Source of the DNA: Luteimonas sp. JM171
GTDB lineage: Bacteria > Pseudomonadota > Gammaproteobacteria > Xanthomonadales > Xanthomonadaceae
DNA: 64,000 nt
Assembly: GCF_001717465.1 (NCBI RefSeq)
Contig: NZ_CP017074.1
Location: 821,641-885,640, forward strand
Direction: 5' to 3'
Within the stretch, counting starts at the first letter, position 1; each line of letters starts with the position of its first letter. Shown piece after piece: positions 28,833 to 38,659 of the stretch. Made by a program: the position numbers and the translations under genes. The notes under the pieces were generated by a model, which worked only from the letters and a program-made list of their open reading frames with translations, did no database searches and was not told the origin of the DNA.

Positions 28833-29465
28833 TCAATCACGCTTGGGCATCAGCGCATCGTCCTTGGCCCTGGCCCGCCGGTAGGCCTCGCGCCCGCGCA
28901 GCCGCTGTGCCCAGGCGTTGAACGCCGGCCGGTCCGGGATCGACTTGAAGCCCAGACCGAAATCCACCTGGCTGCCGACGTACACGTCGGCCGCACTGAA
29001 GCGCTCGCCCAGCAGCCATGGCGAGGCCGATGCGGCGGCCTGTTCCAATACATCCATCGCCTGGTCATAGCTGCCGTATCCGACCATCCCCGCCTTGTCC
29101 GCCGGCGGCAGCTGGCCCAGGGAATTCGCGGTAATCGCGGCCTCCACCGGGCCGGCGCCGAAGAACAGCCAGCGGAAATATGGACCGCGCAGTGGATCGT
29201 CCAGCGCCGGGGCCAGGCCGGCCTCCGGGAACGCATCGGCAAGGTAGGCGCAGATCGCCGCAACCTCGGTCACAACTACGCCGCGGTGCTCGATCGCCGG
29301 CACCTTGCCCATCGGATTGATGGCGAGGTATTCCGGCGACTTCATGTCCTTGCCGTATTCGTGGACCTGCGTGCGGTATTCCACGCCCAGCTCCTCGAGC
29401 ATCCAGCGCACGATGCGGCCGCGGGACATGGGATTGGTGTGGAAGACGAGTTCGCTGCCGGCCAT
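28833..29465 (-). CDS. Glutathione S-transferase family protein
   Basis: A 210-residue glutathione transferase. The N-terminal thioredoxin-like domain contains NPMSRGRIVRWML near the start (Ser as probable catalytic residue) and INPMGKVPAIEHRG with the cis-Pro. Then comes the helical C-terminal domain with WLLGERFSAADVYVG, the N-capping box. The ATG at 29465 has AGGAG upstream. It is cytosolic, conjugating glutathione to electrophiles; the exact substrate is unknown. The frame is open upstream to 29543, without support. Confidence 0.9.
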   Translation of the reverse strand: MAGSELVFHTNPMSRGRIVRWMLEELGVEYRTQVHEYGKDMKSPEYLAINPMGKVPAIEHRGVVVTEVAAICAYLADAFPEAGLAPALDDPLRGPYFRWLFFGAGPVEAAITANSLGQLPPADKAGMVGYGSYDQAMDVLEQAAASASPWLLGERFSAADVYVGSQVDFGLGFKSIPDRPAFNAWAQRLRGREAYRRARAKDDALMPKRD

Positions 29466-29579
29466 CGCACTGCTCCTGTGCATGTATCTGTGCCGGCCAC
29501 GATACGCCCCGTCGGCCGCGCGTTGAACCCGGCCGGCATGCACGCCGCGGCGGCTTTGCGAAGCCGCGCCCGGCGGGGC

Positions 29580-30932
29580 TCAGCCGGCGGGCCGGGCCGC
29601 GGCTTGGCGGAACAGGCGCTTCTTCCGCCACCCGCCCCAGCGGTAATACCCGAATGAAAACAGGCTGCTGAGCAGGAAGCTGATGCCGATGCCCAGGGCA
29701 ATGCCGGGCTCGCCGTGCATGTTCGCCAGCCAGTGCGCCAGCGGCACCCGCAGCACCCACAGCGAGATGATGTTGAGCACCAGCACCTGCATCATCGCCC
29801 CGGAGCTGCGCACCACGCCGTTGAAGATGAAGTTGAGGCCGATGAACGGATAGAACAGCGCGATCGTGCGCAGGTAGGAGGCGCCGAACGCCAGGCTTTC
29901 CGGCTCGCGCACGAACATCGCCACCAGCGGCCCGGCCCAAAGCAGCAGCACGCCCGAGATGGCGGCCATGATGCCGACGTTCCAGGCCACCCCGGCGCGG
30001 GTCACCTGCGTCACCCGGTCCCAGCGCCCGGCGCCGATGTTCTGCGCAGCCATCGCGTTGACGGCCACCCCCAGCGCCACCGCCGGCAGCAGCACGATGC
30101 TGTCCAGCCGCTGCGCGGCGCCAAATCCGGCCACCACCGGGCCGCCGAACGAGTTCACCAGCGACAGGATCACCGCGGTGCCGGCATAGATGACCACCAT
30201 CTGCACGCCGGACGGGATCCCGAGCTCGAGGATGGTGCGGAACTCGGCCAGCCCCGGCACCCGCGGCCGGAACGGATAGTCCGCCGGTCGCCGCGCCAGG
30301 TACACCAGGCTGTAGACGAACGCCGCGCCCTGGGCCAGCACCATGGCCCAGGCGGCGCCGGCCACGCCGATGCCCAAGGCTTCGATGAGCAGCGGTGCCA
30401 ACACCCCCGCCAGCACCGTGGCAAGCACCACGAAGTACAGCGGCGTGCGGCTGTTGCCGAACGCGCGCAGCAGGGTGCCGATGAAGTTGTAGCCGACCAG
30501 GAACACCGTGCCGGCGAAGCTGATGCGCAGGAACGCCCGGGCCTGGTCCACCACCTCGGGCGGGGTATCCAGCAGCGCCAGCAGCCATCCGGAGGCGAAC
30601 CAGCCGCCAACGCCGACCACGGCCGACAGCCCCAGCAGCAGGATGGCGAACGCGCCCAGGTAGGCGTCGGTGCGCGAAGCATCACCCGACCCGCGCAGCT
30701 GGGCAAAGATGGTCAGGGTGGCGTTGTTGAGCCCCAGCACGAAGGCCAGCACCAGCATCAGCACCGCGTGGGCCACGGTCACCGCCGCCAGCGCCCGGCT
30801 GCCAAGCAGGTTGCCCACCCACAGCACGTTGACCAGCTGCATCGAACCCTGCAGCAGGTTGGCAACAAGGATCGGGAGCGCAAACACGATCAGCTTGCGC
30901 GGGATCGATCCCTGGGTGAAATCGTCGCTCAA
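29580..30932 (-). CDS. MATE-family multidrug efflux transporter
   Basis: About 450 residues with twelve predicted membrane helices. It opens with the family start TQGSIPRKLIVFALPILVAN and has the LVNVLWVGNLLGSRALAA, NATLTIFAQ and GIPSGVQM repeats of MATE exporters, which expel cationic drugs with Na+ or H+. The start is uncertain: there is no ATG near the family's usual N-terminus. I place it at a TTG at 30932. The frame stays open to a GTG at 31127 in low-quality Arg/Pro-rich sequence. It is followed closely by the ppc gene on the same strand. Confidence 0.85.
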   Translation of the reverse strand: MSDDFTQGSIPRKLIVFALPILVANLLQGSMQLVNVLWVGNLLGSRALAAVTVAHAVLMLVLAFVLGLNNATLTIFAQLRGSGDASRTDAYLGAFAILLLGLSAVVGVGGWFASGWLLALLDTPPEVVDQARAFLRISFAGTVFLVGYNFIGTLLRAFGNSRTPLYFVVLATVLAGVLAPLLIEALGIGVAGAAWAMVLAQGAAFVYSLVYLARRPADYPFRPRVPGLAEFRTILELGIPSGVQMVVIYAGTAVILSLVNSFGGPVVAGFGAAQRLDSIVLLPAVALGVAVNAMAAQNIGAGRWDRVTQVTRAGVAWNVGIMAAISGVLLLWAGPLVAMFVREPESLAFGASYLRTIALFYPFIGLNFIFNGVVRSSGAMMQVLVLNIISLWVLRVPLAHWLANMHGEPGIALGIGISFLLSSLFSFGYYRWGGWRKKRLFRQAAARPAG

Positions 30933-31133
30933 GGCCGCAGGCTGCTCGCCCGGCGCCGGTCGGGTGCGGGTGGGTATGTCATCGGGCTCCGTTGGAAGAC
31001 GGGCGGGCCGGCGGCCTCGCCCGGAGGCGCCGGCAACTGCGGCGCAGGCTCCCCATATGGGGCCGCCCGCGGGCTTTTTCAAATCCGGGGTCGCACACCG
31101 CCGGACGGCGCCGCAGCCCCGGGGCACGCTTTC

Positions 31134-33860
31134 TCAGCCCGTGTTCTGCACCCCGGCCGCAATGCCGTTGACGGTGGCGAACAGGGCCCGCAGCAGCTCA
31201 TCGTCGCGGCTGCCTTCCGCGCGCCAGCGGCGCAGCAGCTCCACCTGCAGCAGGCTGATCGGATCGACGTACGGATTGCGCAGGCGGATCGACATGCGCA
31301 GGCGATAGTCGTTGGCGAGCAGTTCGTCCTCGCGCTTGATGGCCAGTATGGTGTCGCGGGTGCGCTTGAACTCCTCCGCGATGCCCGGGAAGAACGCCTC
31401 GTGCGCGTCGCCGGCCAGGCGCGAGTAGCGCTCGAAGATGTCCAGGTCCGACTTGGCCAGCAGCATTTCCACGTCGTCCAGCAGGGCGGAGAAGAACGGC
31501 CAGTCGCGGGCCATTTCCGCCATCGCGTCCAGTCCGTGTTCCTCGATGCCCTGCTCCAGCGCGGTGCCCACCCCGTACCAGCCGGTCAGGCCGGAGCGGT
31601 TCTGCGACCACGAAAACACCCACGGGATCGCGCGCAGGTTGGCGATGCCGCCGTCGCGCCGCCGCGAGGGTCGCGAACTGATCTGCAGCCGCTCGATCAC
31701 GTCCACCGGGGTGGCGGCGCGGAAGTAGGCGTCAAAGCCCGGGTCCTCGTGCACCAGCGCGCGGTACGCCCGTCGCGAATGCGCGGCCAGGCCGGTGGCG
31801 ATGTCGCGCCACGCGCGCGCCCGCGGCTCCTCCGGCCGCGGCCGCAGGCTGGCGCGCAGCACCGCGCCGGTCATCTGCTCCAGGTTGCGCAGGGCCAGCG
31901 CGCGGATGCCGTACTTGCGATGGATCACCTCGCCCTGCTCGGTGACCCGCAGCCGGCCGTCCACGGTGCCGCGCGGCGCGGCGATGATCGCGCGTTCCGT
32001 CTTGCCGCCGCCGCGGCTGATCGATCCGCCGCGGCCGTGGAAGAACACCACCCGCACGCCCGCTTCTGTAGCCAGCCGCATCAGGTCAACCTGCGCCCGC
32101 TGCAGCGCCCAGCGCGAGGCCAGCAGGCCGCTGTCCTTGGCGCTGTCGGAGTACCCCAGCATCACCACCTGCCGGTCGCCGCGCGCGCGCAGGTGGCGCC
32201 GATACACCGGATCCTCGAACAGCGAGCGCATGACGCCGGCGGCCGCATCGAGGTCGTCCACGGTCTCGAACAGCGGCGCCACGTCCAGCGGCACCTCGCC
32301 ATCACCCTCGCCCTCTGTGCAGCCGGCGATGCGGGCCAGCGCCAGGACCGCCAGCGCGTCGGCGGCGCTGCGGCTCATGCTCACGATGTACGGACCGAAG
32401 GCGTCCTCGCCATAGCGCGCCCGCGCGGACTTGACGGTGCGGAACACCGCCAGCGAAGCCGCCGCAGCGTCCGCATCCGGCACCTTCGGCCGCGGCGATC
32501 CGATCAGCGCATGCAGCTGGGCCAGGCGCTCCTCGAGCGGCTTGTCGCCCCACGCGTCCTCGCCCAGCAACGCCCCGATCGCGATGTCATGCGCGGCCGA
32601 ATCCTGGCGCAGGTCCAGCGCCGCCATGTGGAAGCCGAAGCTGCGCGCGCGCCGCAGCACCCGCTGCAGCGCCTGGCCGCCGGCGTGCTCGCCGCGGTTG
32701 GCGGCCAGGCTGGCCTCGATCAATTCCAGGTCGCCGATGAACTCATCGGCCGTGGCATAGGCATGCTGGCCGTCCGGCTGCAGCCGCGCCGCCATCAGCG
32801 CAAGCAGCTGCTTGTAGGGCATGTCCTCGCGGCGCGCGGGCAGCTCCGCCGCGGCTTCAGGCATGGCCTCGCGATAGGCCGCCAGGCGCTCCTCCACGTC
32901 GCCGCTGATCCCGGCGCGGTCGCGGGTCTGGGTCAGCACCCGGCCCAATGCGCGCAGCTCGTCGCGGTATTGGGCCAGTACCTGCTCGCGCTGGGCCGCA
33001 AGGGCCGCGTCGATGGTCTCCGCGCCCACGTTGGGATTGCCGTCCATGTCGCCGCCCACCCAGGTGCCGAAGCGCAGCACGTTGGGAAGCCTGATGCGCT
33101 CGCCCCAGGCGGCTTCCACCGCGTCGCCAAACACGCGATAGAACGCCGGCAGCACCCGGAACAGCACGCCCAGGTAATGGCCGATGTGGTCAACCTCGTC
33201 TGTCACGGTGGGCCGGCGCGGAGGCGCTTCCGAGGTCTGCCAGGTGGTCGCCAGCGCCTGGCGGATGCGCGATTCGTCGCTGCGCCGCTCATCGGGCGTG
33301 CGGCAGCGGTCGATGTCCGCCACCAGCCGCTCCACGATCACCTGTTCCTTGGCCAGCAGCACCCGCCGCACCGCCTCAGTGGGGTGTGCGGTGAACACCG
33401 GCTCCACCCACAGCCGCGGCAGCAGCGCCTGCAGCTCATCCAGCGTCACGCCGTCGGCGTGCAGTTCCGCCAGCACCGCCTCCAGCCCGCCCGGCTGCGG
33501 GCCGTCATCGCTGCGCTGGTGGTCGCGCCGGCGGCGGATGCGGTGCACCCGCTCGGCCAGGTTGATGGCGCCGAACCAGGCCGAGAATGCCCGCACCAGC
33601 GCATCGGCATTGGCCGGCGACACCCGCGCCAGCTCAGCGGCCAGGGCATCCACCGGCTCGTCGTCCTCGCGCCGCGCGATCGCCGCCCGCCGCACCGCCT
33701 CCACCTGCTCCAGCAGCGCCGGCGAGACCTGCTCGGCCAGCATCTCGCCCACCATCGCGCCCAGCCGGCGCACGTCGTCGCGCAGCAGCGCGTCGGTTTC
33801 GGCGAATTCCAGGTCCGCCCGCAGCCGGGCACGGTCGTTTGAAGTAGGCGTTGCGCTCAT
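31134..33860 (-). CDS. ppc: Phosphoenolpyruvate carboxylase
   Basis: A 908-residue anaplerotic enzyme that carboxylates phosphoenolpyruvate to oxaloacetate. Catalytic motifs are complete: FTAHPTEAVRR (His in the first active-site motif), GYSDSAKDSGLLAS, the glycine-rich FFHGRGGSISRGGG loop and the C-terminal QNTG. Length is normal for bacterial Ppc. The chosen ATG at 33860 gives MSATPTSND; an upstream in-frame start at 33878 is possible. It is transcribed in the same direction as gshA, with 39 bases between the gshA stop and this start. Confidence 0.97.
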   Translation of the reverse strand: MSATPTSNDRARLRADLEFAETDALLRDDVRRLGAMVGEMLAEQVSPALLEQVEAVRRAAIARREDDEPVDALAAELARVSPANADALVRAFSAWFGAINLAERVHRIRRRRDHQRSDDGPQPGGLEAVLAELHADGVTLDELQALLPRLWVEPVFTAHPTEAVRRVLLAKEQVIVERLVADIDRCRTPDERRSDESRIRQALATTWQTSEAPPRRPTVTDEVDHIGHYLGVLFRVLPAFYRVFGDAVEAAWGERIRLPNVLRFGTWVGGDMDGNPNVGAETIDAALAAQREQVLAQYRDELRALGRVLTQTRDRAGISGDVEERLAAYREAMPEAAAELPARREDMPYKQLLALMAARLQPDGQHAYATADEFIGDLELIEASLAANRGEHAGGQALQRVLRRARSFGFHMAALDLRQDSAAHDIAIGALLGEDAWGDKPLEERLAQLHALIGSPRPKVPDADAAAASLAVFRTVKSARARYGEDAFGPYIVSMSRSAADALAVLALARIAGCTEGEGDGEVPLDVAPLFETVDDLDAAAGVMRSLFEDPVYRRHLRARGDRQVVMLGYSDSAKDSGLLASRWALQRAQVDLMRLATEAGVRVVFFHGRGGSISRGGGKTERAIIAAPRGTVDGRLRVTEQGEVIHRKYGIRALALRNLEQMTGAVLRASLRPRPEEPRARAWRDIATGLAAHSRRAYRALVHEDPGFDAYFRAATPVDVIERLQISSRPSRRRDGGIANLRAIPWVFSWSQNRSGLTGWYGVGTALEQGIEEHGLDAMAEMARDWPFFSALLDDVEMLLAKSDLDIFERYSRLAGDAHEAFFPGIAEEFKRTRDTILAIKREDELLANDYRLRMSIRLRNPYVDPISLLQVELLRRWRAEGSRDDELLRALFATVNGIAAGVQNTG

Positions 33861-33899
33861 CGGCGCAAGGCTACACAACCCGGCGCCGCGTGCGCGCGA

Positions 33900-35267
33900 T
33901 CAGTAGGCGAACTCGCGGAACACCCGGTCGATGTCGCCTCCCCACTCCCCATGGAACAGCGCCAGCTTGCGCTCGGCCGGGGTCTCGCCTGATTCGGCGA
34001 ACTCGATCAGCGGTTCCAGGAACCGCACCTCGTTGCTGCCCTGGTCGTTGAGAGCGTTGCGGCGGGCGAGGCCGGCGGCGGAGATCTGCAGGGCGCTGAT
34101 GGCCAGATCCTGGACCTTGCCGCCGCGGAACGGCAGGCCAAGCGCATGCTTGGGCACCCCGTCGCGCAGGGCGTTGCGCTCTTCCAGAGTGAAGTCCTTC
34201 ACCAGGTCCCAGGCGGCGTCGAGCGCGGCATCGTCGTAGAGCAGTCCGACCCAGAACGCCGACAGCGCGCACAGCCGGTTCCACGGCCCGCCGTCGGCGC
34301 CGCGCATCTCCAGGAAGGTCTTGAGCCGCACCTCGGGGAAGGCGGTGGTCATGTGGTCGACCCAGTCCTTGAGCGTCGGCAGCTCGCCCGGCAGCGCCGG
34401 CAGCCGTCCCTCGAGGAAGTCGCGGAAGCTCTGCCCGCTGGCATCCACGTAGCGGTCGCCGCGCTGCACGAAGTACATCGGCACGTCGAGGATGTAGTCC
34501 ACCCAGCGCTCATAGCCGAAACCGTCCTCAAAGACGAAGTCGAGCATGCCGGTGCGGTCCGGGTCGGTATCGGTCCAGATGTGCGAGCGGTAGCTGAGGA
34601 AGCCGTTGGGCCTGCCTTCGGTGAACGGCGAATCGGCGAACAGCGCCGTGGCCACCGGCTGCAGCGCCAGCGCCACCCGGAACTTCTTCACCATGTCCGC
34701 TTCGCTGGCGTAGTCCAGGTTGACCTGCACGGTGCAGGTGCGGGTCATCATGTCCAGGCCCAGGTCGCCGACCTTCGGCATGTAGGCCCGCATGATCGAG
34801 TAGCGGCCCTTGGGCATCCACGGCATGTCCTCGCGCCGCCACTTGGGCTGGAAGCCCATGCCCAGGAAGCCCAGCCGCAGCTCGTCGGCCACGGTCTTGA
34901 GCTCGAACAGGTGGTTGCCCACCTCGCTGCAGGTCTGGTGGATGTTCTCCAGCGGCGCGCCGGAAAGCTCCAGCTGGCCGGCCGGCTCCAGCGACACCGA
35001 GGCGCCGTTGCGCGAGAGGGCGATGGTGCGTCCGTTCTCCTGCACCTCGGTCCAGTCGTAGCGGGTCAGGCCCTTGAGCACGGCCTCGATGCCGCGCTCG
35101 CCGTCGAACGGCGGCGGCCGCAGGTCCTCCATCTGGAAGCCGAACTTCTCGTGCTCGGTGCCGATGCGCCAGGCGGCGCGCCCCTTCTCGCCGGACTCCG
35201 GCACCGCCACCAGCTGCTCGCGGCGGGTGATGGGTGCTGCCTCACCCGCCTTGCTGGAACTCGACAT
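33900..35267 (-). CDS. gshA: Glutamate-cysteine ligase, plant-type
   Basis: A 455-residue enzyme that joins glutamate and cysteine, the first step of glutathione synthesis. It belongs to the plant/alphaproteobacterial class rather than the E. coli GshA class. Typical strings are [12 protein letters not shown] near the start, [37 protein letters not shown] and the [18 protein letters not shown] block. Its product supports the glutathione-dependent genes elsewhere in the window (frmA, fghA, GST, Grx4). GGAG precedes the ATG; a GTG two codons upstream is an alternative start. Confidence 0.95.
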   Translation of the reverse strand: MSSSSKAGEAAPITRREQLVAVPESGEKGRAAWRIGTEHEKFGFQMEDLRPPPFDGERGIEAVLKGLTRYDWTEVQENGRTIALSRNGASVSLEPAGQLELSGAPLENIHQTCSEVGNHLFELKTVADELRLGFLGMGFQPKWRREDMPWMPKGRYSIMRAYMPKVGDLGLDMMTRTCTVQVNLDYASEADMVKKFRVALALQPVATALFADSPFTEGRPNGFLSYRSHIWTDTDPDRTGMLDFVFEDGFGYERWVDYILDVPMYFVQRGDRYVDASGQSFRDFLEGRLPALPGELPTLKDWVDHMTTAFPEVRLKTFLEMRGADGGPWNRLCALSAFWVGLLYDDAALDAAWDLVKDFTLEERNALRDGVPKHALGLPFRGGKVQDLAISALQISAAGLARRNALNDQGSNEVRFLEPLIEFAESGETPAERKLALFHGEWGGDIDRVFREFAY

Positions 35268-35398
35268 TGACACCGCTCCGGGAAAGGACATCGCCGCGGG
35301 CGCCATGCACGCCCCGGCCTCGGCATTTTAACGGGGCCGGCGCTGGCGCGGCGTTCCGGCGCTGGAACACGCCATGGCGGCGCTACCGGCCCGCCCCC

Positions 35399-36004
35399 CT
35401 ATAGCTCCAGCCAGCCCCCGATCACCGCGCGCGCCTCGTCCACACCGGTCTTCTGCAGCGCGGAGAAAGTCTGCACGCTGACCCCGTCGCCATACCCGGC
35501 CTTGAGCTCCTTGCGCACGGCCTGCAGCACGTTGCCTGCCGCGCCGCGGCCGAGCTTGTCGGCCTTGGTCAGCAACGCATGCGCCGGCAGCCCGCGCGAG
35601 ACCACATAGCCCAGCATCTGCCGGTCGTAGTCCTTGAGGGGGTGGCGGATGTCCATCACCACCACGAGGCCGCGCAGGGCTTCACGGGACTCGAAGTAGC
35701 CGGCGATGAAGGCCTGCCAGTGCGCCTGCAGCTCCCTGGGCACCTTGGCATATCCGTAGCCGGGCAGGTCCACCAGGTGCCGGTCTTCGTGCGGGTCCAC
35801 CTGGAAAAACACCAGCTGCTGGGTGCGGCCCGGGGTCTTGGACACGCGCGCCAGCGCGTTCTGCTGGCAGATCGCGTTGAGGGCGCTGGACTTGCCGGCG
35901 TTGGAGCGGCCGGCGAAAGCAACTTCGAACCCCTGGTCGGGGGGAAGCTGGGCCGGGGTGTGGGCGGACAGGCGGTAGCGGGCGCGGGCGAGCGGATTGG
36001 TCAT
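35399..36004 (-). CDS. engB: Ribosome biogenesis GTP-binding protein EngB (YihA/YsxC)
   Basis: A 201-residue small GTPase needed for 50S ribosome assembly. G1 is AGRSNAGKSSALNA, G3 is DLPGYGYAKV and G4 is LLTKADKLG; the TPGRTQQLVFF switch I segment is diagnostic of EngB. The start at 36004 (MTNPLARARYRLSAH) gives the usual length. It is divergent from the cytochrome c4 gene, an arrangement I recall as common in gammaproteobacteria. Confidence 0.96.
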   Translation of the reverse strand: MTNPLARARYRLSAHTPAQLPPDQGFEVAFAGRSNAGKSSALNAICQQNALARVSKTPGRTQQLVFFQVDPHEDRHLVDLPGYGYAKVPRELQAHWQAFIAGYFESREALRGLVVVMDIRHPLKDYDRQMLGYVVSRGLPAHALLTKADKLGRGAAGNVLQAVRKELKAGYGDGVSVQTFSALQKTGVDEARAVIGGWLEL

Positions 36005-36125
36005 CGCGCTAGGATCGCACGCCGCGACGGCGCCCGCCGGTTTGACCGCACTTGTGCGCGCCGACGATAATCCGGCGTCCTGCCGGGCGCGCCGCGCCTG
36101 GCCATCGTGTTTCCGGAGCCCCGCA

Positions 36126-37091
36126 ATGCGCCACGCTCGCGCTTTCGCCATCGCCGGTCTGGCCGTCCTGACGGCCGCCGCCGTCGCCTATGCCCAGTCC
36201 ACCACCGTGCCACTGGAAGAAGAAGCGCCGGTGGAGTCCGCCCCGCTCGTGACCCAGAGCGCCAGCGAAATCCTCGCCGACACCACCTGGGGCGACCCGG
36301 AAAACGGCGCCACCCTGGCCGCCACCTGCGCGGCCTGCCACGGCATGGATGGCAAGAGCACGGTGCGCGACATGTATCCGTCGATGGGCGGGCAGAGCGA
36401 GCGCTACATCGCCCACCAGCTGGCGCTGTTCAAGGCCGGCGAGCGCCGCAGCCCGATCATGGAGCCGTTCGCGCAGATGCTCAGCGGCCAGGAGATGCGC
36501 GACGTCGGCGCCTATTACGCCACCCAGGAGACCGACACCGGCCTGGCCGACGACACCGTGGTCGAGGGCGGCGATTACGCCGGCATGAAGTTCTACGAGA
36601 TCGGCCAGCAGCTGTACCACGGTGGTGATCGCCAGCGCGGGATCCCGGCCTGCATGGCGTGCCACGGCCCCACGGGCGCCGGCAACCCGGGCCCGGCCTA
36701 TCCGCAGCTGAGCGGGCAGCCGTCCTGGTACGCCGCCCAGCGCCTGACGGAATACCGCTCGGGCGAGACCCTGCGCGAGGATCCGGCGCTGTTCAACATC
36801 ATGGCCGAGGTCGCCGCGGACCTCACCGACGAAGAGATCCAGGCCCTGGCCAGCTACATGGAAGGCCTGCACGCGCGGCCGGACGCCGCGACCCGCGCCG
36901 CCATGGCCCAGGTGGCCGCCGCCGAGCCGGCCGCGCCGGCCCCGGCGCCGGCTGAAGGCGACGCCGATGCCACCGATGCCACCGATGCCCAGGGCGCCGA
37001 GGCGGACGCAGGCGCCGAGCAGGCCGCCGAAGGCGATGCCGAAGCCCCGGCCGAGCCCGCCGCGGAGGCGGAGGCCGTGGAGCAGCAGTGA
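36126..37091 (+). CDS. Di-haem cytochrome c4 with an Ala/Glu-rich C-terminal tail
   Basis: A 321-residue exported cytochrome. A signal peptide (ending AVAYAQ) is followed by two haem-binding cytochrome c domains with CAACH (about residue 69) and CMACH (about residue 178). SMGGQSERYIAHQLALFKAG and LSGQPSWYAAQRLTEYRSGE are characteristic of cytochrome c4, an electron carrier to terminal oxidases. After about residue 255 there is a low-complexity Ala/Glu/Asp/Pro tail of about 65 residues, absent from the classical protein. It is followed by an intrinsic terminator and then two DsbA genes. Confidence 0.92.
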   Translation: MRHARAFAIAGLAVLTAAAVAYAQSTTVPLEEEAPVESAPLVTQSASEILADTTWGDPENGATLAATCAACHGMDGKSTVRDMYPSMGGQSERYIAHQLALFKAGERRSPIMEPFAQMLSGQEMRDVGAYYATQETDTGLADDTVVEGGDYAGMKFYEIGQQLYHGGDRQRGIPACMACHGPTGAGNPGPAYPQLSGQPSWYAAQRLTEYRSGETLREDPALFNIMAEVAADLTDEEIQALASYMEGLHARPDAATRAAMAQVAAAEPAAPAPAPAEGDADATDATDAQGAEADAGAEQAAEGDAEAPAEPAAEAEAVEQQ

Positions 37092-37143
37092 ACTTTCCCG
37101 GCTGCGCGCGGTCCAAGGCGGTACAGTCTCCTTGAAATCATGC

Positions 37144-37174
37144 GCCGGCCGGGCTGTTTCGGCCGGCTTTTTTT
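37144..37174 (+). terminator. Intrinsic terminator after cytochrome c4
   Basis: A 7-bp stem, GCCGGCC paired with GGCCGGC, with a 10-base loop and immediately followed by seven T residues. It sits between the cytochrome gene and the first dsbA gene. Confidence 0.85.
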
Positions 37175-37191
37175 CGTCCGGAGCACGCCCG

Positions 37192-37827
37192 ATGAAATCC
37201 CCCGCCCGTTGGCAAGCGCCCTTCCTCGCCCTCCTGCTCGCCGCGCTGCTCCCCGCAACCGCGCTGGCCCAGGCCCCGGTCGAGGGGCAGGATTACGTGC
37301 GCATCGAGGGCGGAGAGCCCTGGCAGCCGCTGGACGGCCAGGTCGAGGTGGTGGAAATCTTCGCCTACGCCTGCCACGTATGTGACCGCTTCGAGCCCAT
37401 GCTCAAGGCCTGGGAACGCACCCAGCCCGATGACGTGCGCGTGACCCGCCTGCCGGCCGCGTACAACGTGCGCGACGCCTTCGCCACCGCCTTCTTCGCC
37501 GCCGAAGCCATGGGCGAACTCGATGCAGTGCACGCGGCCACCTTCGACGCCATCCACCGGCGCGGGATCCTGGCGCGCAACGCCACCCATGCGGAAATCG
37601 CCGCGTTCTACGCCCAGCTCGGCGTCGACCGCGGCGAATTCGGCGCCCGGATGCAGGCGCCTGAAACCGCGCGCAAGCTGGAGGCCGCCCACCAATTCCT
37701 GCGGGCCAGCGGCGCCGAGGGCACGCCGACCCTGGTGGTGAACGGCAAGTACCGGGTGCTGGGACGCACGCTGGGTGAAATGCTGGAAATCGCTGAACAG
37801 CTCGTCGAGCTCGAGCGCGCGCCTTGA
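37192..37827 (+). CDS. dsbA: DsbA-family thiol:disulfide interchange protein (CHVC active site)
   Basis: A 211-residue periplasmic thioredoxin-fold oxidoreductase. It has a signal peptide (ending ALAQ), then VEIFAYACHVCDRFEPM where DsbA normally has CPHC; here the dipeptide is His-Val. The cis-Pro loop is GTPTLVVNGKYRV. It probably introduces disulfides into exported proteins, although the altered CXXC dipeptide should change its redox potential. It is the first of a tandem pair, 50 bases before the second, downstream of a cytochrome c4. Confidence 0.9.
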   Translation: MKSPARWQAPFLALLLAALLPATALAQAPVEGQDYVRIEGGEPWQPLDGQVEVVEIFAYACHVCDRFEPMLKAWERTQPDDVRVTRLPAAYNVRDAFATAFFAAEAMGELDAVHAATFDAIHRRGILARNATHAEIAAFYAQLGVDRGEFGARMQAPETARKLEAAHQFLRASGAEGTPTLVVNGKYRVLGRTLGEMLEIAEQLVELERAP

Positions 37828-37876
37828 TCCGGCGCCGACCTCCCCACAGATAGAGTCATAGCCAGAGACTGCACGC

Positions 37877-38659
37877 ATGAAGACTTTCCGACACGTAATC
37901 CTTTCCCTGATCCTGCCGCTGGCCCTGGTGGCCTGTGGCCAGGAGGATGACGCCGCAGCCACGGTGCCGGCGGCCCCGGCCGCGTCGGCGCAGCAGTCCG
38001 CCGCCGCGCCGGCCCCGAGGGAGGCATTCGAGCCGGTCCTGGGCACGCATTACGTCGAAATCCAGAACCCCGAGCCGTACATGCCGCTCAACGGCCAGAT
38101 CGAGGTGGTCGAGGTGTTCGGCTACACCTGCCCGGCCTGCGCCAGCTTCGAGCCGGTGATCTCGGCGTGGAAGCAGCGCCAGCCCGACGACGTGCGCGTG
38201 ACCCCGCTGGCCGCCCCGTTTGGCGGCTACTGGCAGCCGTACGCGAAGGCGTTCTATGCCGCCGAGGCGATGGACCTGCTGGACGCCACCCACAAGGCGA
38301 TGTTCGATGCCGTCCACCGGGAACGCAGCCTGCCGCCGCAGGGCGTGACCACCGAGGCGCTCGCAAGCTTCTATGCCGCCCACGGCGCCGATGAAAAGAA
38401 GTTCGCCCAGGCCATGGAAAGCTTCGCCGTGAGCGGGCAGATGCGCCGCGCGCTGAAGTTCACCGAGCGCACCGGTGTGGACGCCACGCCCACCATGGTC
38501 GTCAACGGCAAGTACCGCGTGCTCAGCGGGCAGGATTTCCAGGACGTGCTGCACATCGTCGACCACCTGGTCGAGCTTGAGCGCGCCGCGGGTGCCGGCG
38601 ATGCCGGCGGCGAGGCGGCGCCGGCCGCCGATGCGGAGGCGGAGGCCGCCACCGAGTGA
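37877..38659 (+). CDS. dsbA: DsbA-family thiol:disulfide interchange lipoprotein (CPAC active site)
   Basis: A 260-residue paralogue of the preceding protein, predicted to be a lipoprotein (lipobox LALVAC at about residue 20). An Ala/Pro-rich linker leads to the thioredoxin fold with VEVFGYTCPACASFEPV and cis-Pro loop DATPTMVVNGKYRV. The C-terminus is a low-complexity Ala/Glu tail. The pair probably shares disulfide formation, with this copy membrane-tethered. It overlaps the next gene, which starts with GTG inside its stop codon. Confidence 0.9.
   Translation: MKTFRHVILSLILPLALVACGQEDDAAATVPAAPAASAQQSAAAPAPREAFEPVLGTHYVEIQNPEPYMPLNGQIEVVEVFGYTCPACASFEPVISAWKQRQPDDVRVTPLAAPFGGYWQPYAKAFYAAEAMDLLDATHKAMFDAVHRERSLPPQGVTTEALASFYAAHGADEKKFAQAMESFAVSGQMRRALKFTERTGVDATPTMVVNGKYRVLSGQDFQDVLHIVDHLVELERAAGAGDAGGEAAPAADAEAEAATE

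Noticed and set aside
29715..33842. A 1375-codon open frame on the + strand antisense to the MATE and ppc genes
   Set aside because: Its translation is rich in His, Gln, Arg and Ala with no domain, the usual antisense shadow of a high-GC gene. Phosphoenolpyruvate carboxylase on the other strand is unmistakable.
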